Part shown: positions 8,958 to 16,232 of the stretch, piece after piece
How positions within the stretch are numbered: the first letter of the stretch is position 1
How the letters are laid out: each line of letters starts with the position of its first letter
Source of the DNA: Zelonia costaricensis
Taxonomy: Eukaryota; Euglenozoa; Kinetoplastea; Trypanosomatida; Trypanosomatidae
Direction: 5' to 3'
NCBI GenBank assembly: GCA_030849075.1
Contig: JASAOO010002997.1
Location: 1 to 16,631 of the forward strand
Length of the DNA stretch: 16,631 nt
Position numbers and translations under genes: made by a program
Notes under the pieces: model-generated
Database searches by the model: none
What the model saw: only the letters and a program-made list of their open reading frames with translations
Told to the model about the DNA's origin: nothing

Positions 8958-8998
8958 CCCCCCTCCCCCCCCCGCCCCGCCCCGCCCCGCCCCCACCA
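8958..8998 (-). repeat. C/CCCCG tract; strong G-quadruplex candidate on the transcript strand
   Basis: The + strand has C-runs of six, nine and then four to five bases separated by single T or G. The minus strand, which is the sense of transcription, therefore carries at least five runs of four or more G with one-base loops, an excellent fit to the usual quadruplex pattern. It lies about 1.15 kb upstream of the eIF2B delta start and 2.4 kb beyond the coiled-coil stop, so it is in the intergenic part of the precursor RNA or a long 3' UTR. Confidence 0.8.
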
Positions 8999-9172
8999 AA
9001 CCTTCCTCACGCCTTTCCATCTCCCCCTCTGCCTGTCACACACACGCGCATGCCATCAGCCTCCAGGAGCTCGAGGGACAAGTGCGTGGCGCTGGGAAGG
9101 GGGGGGGCAGTGGGGAGGGGGCAAGAGAGCGAGCGTTACCCGTGCCGCGCACGGCAGAGGTAAGCGAGGAGG

Positions 9173-9212
9173 CGCACACACACCACACTCGCACACACAC
9201 CACACGCACTCG

Positions 9213-9245
<33 letters not shown>

Positions 9246-9253
9246 CGCACACG
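9173..9253. repeat. CA-rich imperfect microsatellite block
   Basis: About 80 bases of CA/CAC units interrupted by CTCG, including a perfect stretch of ten or more CA units ending near 9232. In the transcript this is UG-rich. In the + strand frames it yields His/Thr and in the minus frames Cys/Val, which accounts for the odd open frames here. Confidence 0.95.
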
Positions 9254-10012
9254 TCACTGATAAGCGGGCGAGTAGGAAGGAGGCAGGAGAGAGGGGAAAG
9301 TGGCGCTCCGTACACCGGATGTGGGCAGCGATGCGTCAGGGTGGGACTCCAGAAGGCTGGTCACTCACAGAAAGAAAGACAGTACAGAGAAGAGAACGGA
9401 GAAGGAAGGAAACTGGAGAACAGAGGGAATCGAGACGAGAGACTGACGAGGGAGGGGGGGGCACCTCTGAGGAGAGGTAGAGTGGGAGGAGGGTGAGGTC
9501 GAAGGTCGGGAGGAAGTGGAAAGAGGCAGCGCTGCGGCCAGCTGCGCTCACAGCGGCAGCGACGTTCAATGGCGTTGCCCTCTTACACACGCGAGCCTCG
9601 CCGAGCACACAGTACCCCACACCCTCACGCACACAGACGCAAAGCGCAGCACAACAGGCTTCAAGAACCACAATACAAAAGAAGACAAAGAAGACCAACT
9701 ACTCGCCGCCACGACGCTCGCGAACGCCCGCGACGCCGTGCCGCACAGTCCACCCCCACACTCCCCGCGTGCCTTCTACCGCATGCTTCACTTCCCACCA
9801 GCCCTTGCTCGAGTCTGTAGGGACGACGCTGCGGGGCACCTCAGCTGTCACGTGAGGTGGGAAAGGGTGGACGGCAGCAGCGAGCGAACTCTTGTGTGCA
9901 CTCTCTTCTTCTTCGTCTCTTCTGGGCGAAAAGAGCATCGACGTGAGAGTGCCGATCTACTCGCGAGAAAGGACGAGGGTGGGGTCTCTTCACAGCGGAA
10001 GCGAAACAAGCG

Positions 10013-10036
10013 CACACACACACACACACACACACA
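10013..10036. repeat. (CA)12 microsatellite
   Basis: Twelve perfect CA units on the + strand, read as (UG)12 in the minus-sense transcript. It is complementary to the (AC)12 transcript segment from 8887-8910, about 1.1 kb away. Confidence 0.97.
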
Positions 10037-11089
10037 AACGAGTCGAAAAGAAAGAGACGGCGACCAGCATCACCGCGGTACAGTAGACAACCACACAACA
10101 CACGCTCACACAAACCGAAACAAGAGAGACAAATAAAGAAAAGAAAAAAGACAGAAGGCGACAACGGAAACTGGCCGAATGGAGGACGCGCGGCTGGGCG
10201 GTAGCAACGAAGAAGGAGCGAAGGGGGGACGCACGCATGAGAGGGCATGCGTAGACAGGCCAAGGGGGGCAACAGAGCAGGAGAGCCCCGCGGGCGCCTT
10301 GCCAAAAAGACGTCTTCGCACCCCCTCCCCCCCCCCTCCTGCCTCGGCGACGGGATGACACGTCGGCGGTTTGCTTCTCAAAGCCCCACAACACCGGGAG
10401 AGAACAGTACAAAGAAGACTTGATCACTGCAATCGCGGACATGAAAGGAGACCGCCACCGCGCTGCGCACCCGCGCCTCTCCGAGGCCGCGACAAGGAAA
10501 ACAAAGGCGCCACGTGAGGCGCAGCAGACGCACGAGAGAGTGCGGCAGCCACACCCGCACCGACGCGCCCATACATCAAACGACATTCGAGGAACGCCCG
10601 CGCAGGTGGTGATGAAGAGAAGGTGGGGGGCGGGAGAGGGAAAAGTACGCAAAGAGGAGGGAGCTGCGCAGGCGCCACACGTCGATCACTTTCGTGATTC
10701 AACTTCTTCTTCACTGCTGTGCCCATATCCCTCCTTCCTTCCTTCCTCCTCTTCCATCCTTCCTGCAACGAGCACCAAAGGCTCGACCCGCCTCTAGTTC
10801 GTCAGATACCACAGGCGTCCGTCGCCGCCACCACCTGCGTTGCGTGGGTCCGCCCACCGCCACGCAAACGTGAGGAAGCACACGATGCAGAGAAAAGACA
10901 AGGCAGCATGTGGAATCGAAGCAAGGCGTGTGCAGCGGGCAGGAGCGAAGGGAGGATAGCGGGGAGAGCGCGCGTGACCACCGCCGCCGTGGAGACGCGT
11001 GGGGAAGGCAGGTGCTGCGTCGTGCCAAGGCGCCGCGGCGGGGCAATACATGTGCAGAAGAGGGAAAGAGGGAGAGCACGGCGGCATCT

Positions 11090-11152
11090 CCCCCCCCCCC
11101 CACCACCACTCTCGGGATGGGTAGGGGGGGATCAGGAGGGTGGGGTGGGGGG
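11090..11152. repeat. C12 run followed by multiple G-runs (hairpin or quadruplex candidate)
   Basis: A C12 run (11090-11101) is followed, after a CACCACCACTCTC spacer, by G-runs of 3, 3, 7, 3, 4 and 6 up to 11152. The + strand satisfies a quadruplex pattern. Alternatively the C-run and G-runs can pair with each other to form a hairpin in DNA or RNA. It is about 230-290 bases downstream of the coiled-coil stop codon and so probably within that gene's 3' UTR. Confidence 0.7.
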
Positions 11153-11380
11153 ATACGCAGGTTGCACGCAGACGCAGCGCACGAGATGCGGGGTGGGGGG
11201 AGGCAGCGGTGCAACTCTATCAACAGGGAACGCACGCCTGCGCCGCTCGCGTGCGTGTGCGCTGGCAGCCGCGCCGGCTAAGCGGCCACCACCACCACCC
11301 CCACCCCCCTCTTACACCACTCTGCAGGCCCGGCATCGCCGAAGCGTACTGCAAAAACGACTCAACACGCGACGGAGTGC

Positions 11381-12670
11381 CTACGCGCGCGCCGCAGAGC
11401 GCGGGGCAGACCGCGAGACCGACCGCGAGGCGTACTTCTTGCGAGCCGAGGTCCTATGCAGGTTGTCGATGTCATCCTCCAGCCGCGTGATGGCCTGCCC
11501 GTTCGCCACGCGCTCCTTCTCGAGCGTCTTCTGCAGCTCCGCGAGGTAGCGGCGGTGCTCGCGGTCGATACGGCTCATCTCCACCACGGTGCTGTCCTTG
11601 GCGTGCTGCAGCGCGCCGGTGCGCCAGACAAGCTTCTCAATGTCGCAGTCGATGTTGTCCATCCGAATCTCCGCCACCGAGTGCGACTCGTACAGCTCGT
11701 TGATCTCCTTCGCCAGCTCCTCCACAATCTCGGCGTCGACGCGCTCCTCCTCCTCCTCCATCCCGTCCCCAACGACGGCGTCGCCGACGAGCTCGAGGCG
11801 GGTCTGAAGCTTGGCGATCTGCATCGCGCGGTGGCGGATGGCGATATCGTTGTGCTTGATGAGGCTGTCCTCCTTCGTCAGCGCGTGCAGCTCAACGCGG
11901 CGGTCGAAGTTGCTGTGGCGGATGTAGTCCTCCGAGGTCGGCCCACGCTGGTGCTTGTCGCCGATCTTGTCCTTGCGCGCGCCATCGCGGGCCATGACGT
12001 CGCACTCGTGGCGCAGCGCAGCCAGCTTCGCTGTGCGCTCTGCCAGCACCTCGACAGCCTCGGCGCGCTGGCTCTCGGCATCCGTCGTCTCCTGCAGGAT
12101 CGCGGCGAGACGCAGGAGCTCGCGGGACTGGCCCTCGAGCTGGATGCGGGCGTTCTCGCGCTGCTTGTACACCGCCACGGCGCTCTTCGTCGCGGCACTG
12201 AAGGCGTCGCGCTTCTTGGAGCCAACGGCGAGAAGCGACTTGCCGTTCGCGTCGACACCGGCGAGCTCGCCGACAGCGGCGTACTCGTCCGCCGCCTGCT
12301 GCGTGCGCTCCTCCGCCTTGGCCAGAGCCGCGTACAGCGTCTCCTTCTCCTTCGCCAACACCTTGTGCTCGCGGATCGACGCCTCGGCGTCGGCGCACTT
12401 GTGCGCGACGTCGTCGATGAAGTCCTGCGGCAGGGTGCTGCCCGGCGCCGTGCCGCTGCGCTGCTGCATCGAGGCGCGCGAGCGCTGCGACTTGGACTTG
12501 ATGCTGCCGACGCTTTCCCGCATCTCCGTGATCTTGCCAGCCGTCGCCTCTGACACGTCGATGGAGCGCTTCGTGGAACGCAGGTGCTCCACCTCGTCGC
12601 GCAGCGCCTTGGTGTGGTTGTCCAGCGCCATGAGCTGCCGCGACAGCTCCGCCAAGCTAACCGACGACAT
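11381..12670 (-). CDS. Coiled-coil protein of unknown function
   Basis: I do not recognise the family. The 429-residue protein is almost wholly helical and charged. Heptad-like stretches are seen at about residues 5-35, 83-130, 165-228, 258-300, 306-350 and 360-407, broken by a Ser/Lys/Arg/Gln-rich linker (56-80) and a Gly/Asp-containing loop (135-150). An acidic patch EEEEERVDAE lies at 305-314. The C-terminal tail (409-429) is basic, Ser/Arg/Ala-rich (KKYASRSVSRSAPRSAARA), and could bind microtubules or nucleic acid. No signal peptide, membrane segment or catalytic motif is seen. Such proteins in trypanosomatids are often cytoskeletal (flagellum, basal body, attachment zone), but that is only a guess here. 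The start was chosen because a strong pyrimidine tract and AG end 9 bases upstream; the frame stays open to 12943, but that part reads as polypyrimidine UTR. Confidence 0.85.
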   Translation of the reverse strand: MSSVSLAELSRQLMALDNHTKALRDEVEHLRSTKRSIDVSEATAGKITEMRESVGSIKSKSQRSRASMQQRSGTAPGSTLPQDFIDDVAHKCADAEASIREHKVLAKEKETLYAALAKAEERTQQAADEYAAVGELAGVDANGKSLLAVGSKKRDAFSAATKSAVAVYKQRENARIQLEGQSRELLRLAAILQETTDAESQRAEAVEVLAERTAKLAALRHECDVMARDGARKDKIGDKHQRGPTSEDYIRHSNFDRRVELHALTKEDSLIKHNDIAIRHRAMQIAKLQTRLELVGDAVVGDGMEEEEERVDAEIVEELAKEINELYESHSVAEIRMDNIDCDIEKLVWRTGALQHAKDSTVVEMSRIDREHRRYLAELQKTLEKERVANGQAITRLEDDIDNLHRTSARKKYASRSVSRSAPRSAARA

Positions 12671-12679
12671 CTCGTACAC

Positions 12680-12711
12680 CTGAAGTGGGGGACGGGGGGA
12701 GGGGTGAAGGA
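12680..12711 (-). promoter_or_regulatory. Candidate trans-splice acceptor for the coiled-coil gene
   Basis: On the minus strand an almost pure pyrimidine tract rich in C-runs (about 12682-12711) ends in CAG at 12682-12680. Splicing there would leave only a 9-base 5' UTR before the ATG at 12670. That is short for the group, so a second acceptor further upstream may also be used, which would put part of the upstream open frame in the mRNA. Confidence 0.45.
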
Positions 12712-13390
12712 ACGTCGCGGACTTCGAGAGGGTGCGTGCAGTGCAAAGGGCACGCAGCCGCACTGCCAGACCCAACAAAAAAAAAAGAGTGCTAGGGAAG
12801 GAAAAAAGGAAGAGTAAGGAGCGGTACAGAATCCCCTCAGCTACGAGCGGCAAGTGTGAGCCTGTGTGCTTGCGTGTGTGTGTCTGCGTGAAACCACAAA
12901 TGAAGCTCGCGTTTCTCTGTACAAGTAGAAACCAAGCCAACAACTAGACCGGCGAGCTTGAGGACGCACGCAATACACTTTTTTTCAGATAATGTCGTCT
13001 GGCGTGAGCCTCGCGCGTGCCTTCGCGTGGAGCAGAGAGCGCCTTGCTTTGTTTTTTTGTTGTTGTTGCGTGTATGTGTGTGTGTGTGCTCACTGGGCGC
13101 TTCAGCGTTGCCTGCTCGATTGAGCGGTAGATACAGGGAGGGGGAGGGGGGTGAAGAGAAAAGACCTGGGAGACTCGGCAAACAAACACGAAAGGGAAGG
13201 CACAGTGCGTCGCAGTGGCGTCGCGTGTGGACCTTTTCACTTCTTGTTTGTTTGGATTTTTGTTTTAGATTTCCCGGTGTTGCTGTGTTTTGAAGGAGTG
13301 CGTTGGACGTGACGTTCTCTGTTTGGGAGTGGCAGAAAAAGAACAGCGTGGCGGTGAAGCTCGCCTCGAAATGAGGGTTGCCGCAGCGGT

Positions 13391-13402
13391 GGGGGGGGGG
13401 GG
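13391..13402. repeat. G12 homopolymer
   Basis: Twelve consecutive G on the + strand, C12 in the transcript, in the non-coding stretch about 720 bases upstream of the coiled-coil start. Length polymorphism is likely. Confidence 0.95.
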
Positions 13403-13789
13403 CAATGGCACGTCGTGTGAACGCAGCAAGCGGTGGGAGGGAGCCAAGGAGGGAGTTGGAAGAGAGACAGGACATCATTTGTGGAAGTGGAAAGCAGGCT
13501 GTGGGGACGACTTGCAGAATGTACTGATGGAGGCAGTAGCAGCGGTAGATGTGCGAGTGCGCGAGGTACTTTCACCTCTGCATGCGATGTCACGGAGACG
13601 GCTGGCGGTCGCGCGATGTGGTTGCCGTGGCAGCGCACGTAGCGGCGTTACGTCGAGCCGGGCTGGTGAAGTTGTGTGGTCGTCAAGTGAACGCTTTCCG
13701 CGGAGGAGCACCTGGGATGATGCGTTCGAAACGGAGTCCAACGCACAACGCGTGAGCTCGGGAAATGTGAAGCAAAACAAATAGAGAAA

Positions 13790-14095
13790 CGTGCAGTACT
13801 CCCACGCGGCGGCCTGGAGTGCGCGGGCACTTCACAGTGTCCCCCCTTCACTCGTATTCTCGCCCGCGCTGTCCACCGCCAGGCTTGCATAGACGCGCGT
13901 CCCTTCGCGCGCACAGCTGAAAGGCCCTGCGGACTGCTGGTGTCTGCGACAAGGGAAGCGTGGTCAGCTCGTAGCGCCGTCACGGTAGGCGTGCACTGCG
14001 CAGGGCTGGCCGAAGCACAGCACCCAGTGATAGGCACGGACGTGGGGAGCACAAAACGGGGAAGCAGTGCCGCCGCGCTCGTGGGCTTTCCACCC
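13790..14095 (-). mobile_element. Possible SIDER-type degenerate retroposon in a 3' UTR
   Basis: This ~300-base stretch differs from its surroundings: it is GC-rich but complex, without the purine skew and microsatellites that dominate elsewhere, and it is not convincingly coding. It starts about 35 bases downstream of the stop codon of the 494-residue protein gene, within the expected 3' UTR. Leishmania genomes hold many truncated, degenerate ingi/L1Tc-related elements (SIDER1 and SIDER2, about 450-550 bases), mostly in 3' UTRs, where SIDER2 copies destabilise mRNA. Parts of the sequence seem familiar as SIDER2-like, but that is from memory only. No target-site duplication was found, and orientation and ends are uncertain. 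Confidence 0.35.
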
Positions 14096-14130
14096 ACCCT
14101 CACCCGGCAGCTCTCCCGCCGGCCCACACC

Positions 14131-15615
14131 CTAGTCCTCACCACCGCTCTTGCCCGACGCCGGCGACGGCGGGGTGTCACCGCTCTTCAGCTTGTCCCAC
14201 CCGCGGGCGCTCCCGGAGCGGCTTGGCGGTGCCTTCGGCAGCGAGGACTCGCCACTGCGGCCAGGCGGCGAGGCGTCGTCGAAGCCGAGAAGCTTGTCCA
14301 CATCCGTGTCCACGCGCTCTGCGCGGTCGCGGCGGTCTGCAAAGTGGTGTGGCTCAGGCTTGGCGCCGTGCGTGCGCGTGTGAGGGAACCGGTTGATGGG
14401 GTGATCTGCGCCGTCGGTGTCGTGGATGTTGACGTTGGAGTCGCTCTGCAAGTCCTCCTTGTTGTGGCGCATGATGTCGATGAACTGATCGTAGTGCCCG
14501 CGTGGATCGGTGAACCCCTTGGCGCCCTGCGCCCGCGACATGGTGAAGTTGAACTCGGCCGCCTCTTGCATCTGCTTGCGTGTCTGCTCCTCGTTGGCAG
14601 ACAAGCGCTCGTTGTAGACAGGAACGCCGTGAATCGTGTCGACGGCGCGCTTGATGCGGCGGGTGCGGTCGAGCCACCACACAAACTTGGCCTGGTTCCG
14701 CTCATCCTTGCCCATGTCAGCCGCGTACATGTGCTTGTAGATGTTCTTGTGGGTGGTGAAGTGCTTGTTACGCATCTGCAGCACCTCTGGCTTCTCCGCC
14801 ACCTCCTCGGCCGTCACGGTGGCCTCGCCGCGCTCGAGCTGCTCGATGCGGCGCTCCTCCAGCATGTCCTCCAGCTCGCTCGCCTCCGCGGCGCGTTGCT
14901 GGCGCCGTTTTTCGCGGTCGCTGGCGCCGATTTCATCCAGTGTGCGTACGCCGCGGGGCCGGTTCGTCATGTACTGCTCTTCTCTTTGCACCTCCTCCTC
15001 CGAGTAGCCGATCTGCCGCAGCAGCTCCGACTCGCGGGCCTTCTCCATTTGCGCCTTGCGCGCCGTCATGTGCGTGTTTGCGTCGTCGATGCTCTTGTGC
15101 AGCTTCCCCTTGTAGTTGCGGTACTGCGTCCGCGGCAGCTCGACGGTGTCGAGGATGTCCTGCAGCACCTGCCGATCCAGTTTCGTGTGACCCACAAGCT
15201 CGTCGACTGGCTTCTTGCGCTGGTCGGCACTCAGCACCCACTGCAGGTCCTCGTCGTCGATGCGGCCGCGCACGAGCGAGTACGGCTCGTGCTTGTCACG
15301 CTCCCACGAGAGCGGTAGGTTGCCGCTGATCACCGCCTGGTCGCTGCGGATGTTGTCAGACATCTCCAGGTAGGTGTTGAGGTACCACCGCGGCGCCGCG
15401 TGATCGGTCAGCTCGGTGCTGCTCGCGTCCTTCGACGTTTCCACGTACATGAGCGGCTCCGTGTTGACGTCGTCCTGCCGCGTGTTGATGCCCTGCGCGG
15501 TGAACTGTGGTTTCTTGAATTGCTGCTCCACCGGCGTCTTGTCCAGTCGCGGCATCTTCTTCGCCACGTACCGCACCGGGGCCTCGCGCACCGGCTTCGC
15601 AGCAGACGCGCCCAT
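14131..15615 (-). CDS. NDUFAF4-like (UPF0240) N-terminal domain protein with long C-terminal extension
   Basis: The 494-residue protein is probably a conserved kinetoplastid protein. Residues 1-165 resemble NDUFAF4, a complex I assembly factor of about 175 residues: an MGA start with a basic N-terminus (MGASAAKPVREAPVRYVAKK), LMYVETSKD at 55-63 matching that family's YVDSKD segment, RGRI at 116-119 matching KGKI, and an L-x-P-x-L-V-x-x-x-x-L-D-R-x-V-L-like stretch ending DRQVLQDILDTVELP (147-161). The remainder is unrecognised: a charged coiled coil at 177-262, a region with FVWWLDRTRRIKR (311-323) and HYDQFIDIMRHNKEDL (374-389), and a disordered Ser/Pro/Gly tail (446-494). Gly2 with Lys7 could allow N-myristoylation, while the basic, low-acid N-terminus could instead target mitochondria, as complex I assembly would require. 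The start follows a splice acceptor closely. The gene call is strong; the family match is from memory and tentative. Confidence 0.85.
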   Translation of the reverse strand: MGASAAKPVREAPVRYVAKKMPRLDKTPVEQQFKKPQFTAQGINTRQDDVNTEPLMYVETSKDASSTELTDHAAPRWYLNTYLEMSDNIRSDQAVISGNLPLSWERDKHEPYSLVRGRIDDEDLQWVLSADQRKKPVDELVGHTKLDRQVLQDILDTVELPRTQYRNYKGKLHKSIDDANTHMTARKAQMEKARESELLRQIGYSEEEVQREEQYMTNRPRGVRTLDEIGASDREKRRQQRAAEASELEDMLEERRIEQLERGEATVTAEEVAEKPEVLQMRNKHFTTHKNIYKHMYAADMGKDERNQAKFVWWLDRTRRIKRAVDTIHGVPVYNERLSANEEQTRKQMQEAAEFNFTMSRAQGAKGFTDPRGHYDQFIDIMRHNKEDLQSDSNVNIHDTDGADHPINRFPHTRTHGAKPEPHHFADRRDRAERVDTDVDKLLGFDDASPPGRSGESSLPKAPPSRSGSARGWDKLKSGDTPPSPASGKSGGED

Positions 15616-15620
15616 ACCGC

Positions 15621-15740
15621 CTCAACCTCGACGGGAGCCGGGCGAGGCAGGGGCGGTGTATGGCGGTGTTGGCAGGGCCAGCCGCGCAAAAGGAAGCCGG
15701 ACAGAGAGAACAGAACAGAGGGCAACAAGACAAGCAGGAG
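15621..15740 (-). promoter_or_regulatory. Candidate trans-splice acceptor for the NDUFAF4-like gene
   Basis: The minus strand has a pyrimidine-rich tract at about 15688-15740. The next AG dinucleotides near the start are at 15628-15627 and 15622-15621, leaving a 5' UTR of only 5-11 bases. The sequence between tract and AG remains pyrimidine-rich and contains no ATG, which supports the start at 15615. An AG upstream of the long tract may also be used. Confidence 0.4.
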
Positions 15741-16039
15741 CGGGCGAGCGCGCAGCTGGGAGAGAGTGCGCCGTCTATGACTCCCACACACGGAGAGAGA
15801 AGCGTCGGCTCAAGCTCGAAAAAAAACCAACGCAAGCGAGTCGGAGGAGGGAACAGGGGTACGCTAAGCCTCCGCGAGAACGCGCTCACTGAATTGAGAG
15901 CAGTCGAATGGGGCCCAATGGGGGGAGGGGTGGGGAGTGAAGAGGTGGAGAAGCGTCAAGGCCGGCACGCGTGAGCGGGCGTGAAGGACGTCCCGCGCGC
16001 ACAAGGGCAAAACAGCAAGGTGGAGAGGAGAGGTCAGAC

Positions 16040-16232
16040 GAGTCGGCGTGCGCTGGATCATTAACATTTGGCCTGCGTGCTTAGGCAGAAAGGCATGGGG
16101 ACCACAACGAGATCCACAGGAGCCCAAGCCGCCAGGTGGGCGCGCCTGGCATGTGCCCTCAGTGCGTGCCCACCCACCGCCCCAGGCACCAGCTTCCCAC
16201 CTGGCAGTTGTCGCCCCCGCCGAAAAAAAAAA
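16040..16232 (+). mobile_element. Possible retroposon fragment ending in an A10 tract
   Basis: A block of complex sequence ends with ten A residues (about 16223-16232) on the + strand, the arrangement of a reverse-transcribed short retroposon in + orientation. It lies in what is probably the 3' UTR of an off-window minus-strand gene, the usual home of Leishmania SIDER elements. There is no confirmed similarity to the other candidate at 13790-14095, and no target-site duplication was found, so the call is speculative. Confidence 0.25.
16131..16205. repeat. 10-bp perfect inverted repeat
   Basis: GCCAGGTGGG at 16131-16140 is exactly complementary to CCCACCTGGC at 16196-16205, with 55 bases between. 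A competing short hairpin uses GCCAGG (16131-16136) and CCTGGC (16145-16150). In RNA the long form would make a stable stem closing a C/G-rich loop. It lies inside the possible retroposon block. Confidence 0.75.

Larger units (their letters stand above)
7808..11380. other. 3.6 kb non-coding stretch between coiled-coil and eIF2B delta genes
   Basis: It should contain the 3' UTR of the coiled-coil gene (from 11380 downward) and the short 5' UTR of eIF2B delta. It is the most repeat-rich part of the window: G12 (8441-8452), six ACC units (8845-8862), (GT)12 (8887-8910), a CCCCG pentamer tract (8966-8995), CA-rich DNA (9173-9253), (CA)12 (10013-10036), a C10 run near 10327-10336, CCTT units (10733-10747), and C12 followed by G-runs (11090-11152). 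Frames of up to 293 codons exist on the + strand, but they run through these repeats as poly-His/Thr or Arg/Gly stretches and carry no domain. I see no gene. Confidence 0.6.
12671..14130. other. 1.5 kb non-coding stretch between NDUFAF4-like and coiled-coil genes
   Basis: It holds the 3' UTR of the 494-residue protein gene and the 5' UTR of the coiled-coil gene. It includes A9 at 12778-12786, GTT/TG-rich DNA at about 13058-13089, G12 at 13391-13402, and a complex, non-repetitive GC-rich stretch at about 13790-14095 described separately. Frames such as 13290-13784 (+) show no domain and overlap the G12 run. No gene is seen. Confidence 0.6.

Noticed and set aside
8599..9480. 293-codon plus-strand frame containing poly-His/Thr stretches
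   Set aside because: It passes through (GT)12, the CCCCG tract and the CA-rich block. These repeats have no stop codons in this frame, so openness is expected without coding.
11456..12553. 365-codon plus-strand frame rich in Leu, Val, Arg and Asp
   Set aside because: It lies entirely antisense to the coiled-coil gene. The Leu/Val richness comes from reading Glu/Lys/Ala/Gln codons backwards.
12671..12943. 91-codon upstream extension of the coiled-coil frame with a hydrophobic stretch resembling a signal anchor
   Set aside because: The hydrophobic residues come from pyrimidine-rich splice-tract DNA, and a clean acceptor AG lies 9 bases before the chosen ATG.
14344..15318. 324-codon plus-strand frame opposite the NDUFAF4-like gene
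   Set aside because: It is the antisense shadow of a gene with good codon usage and a splice acceptor, and its repetitive Leu/Val/Ala/His content has no domain.
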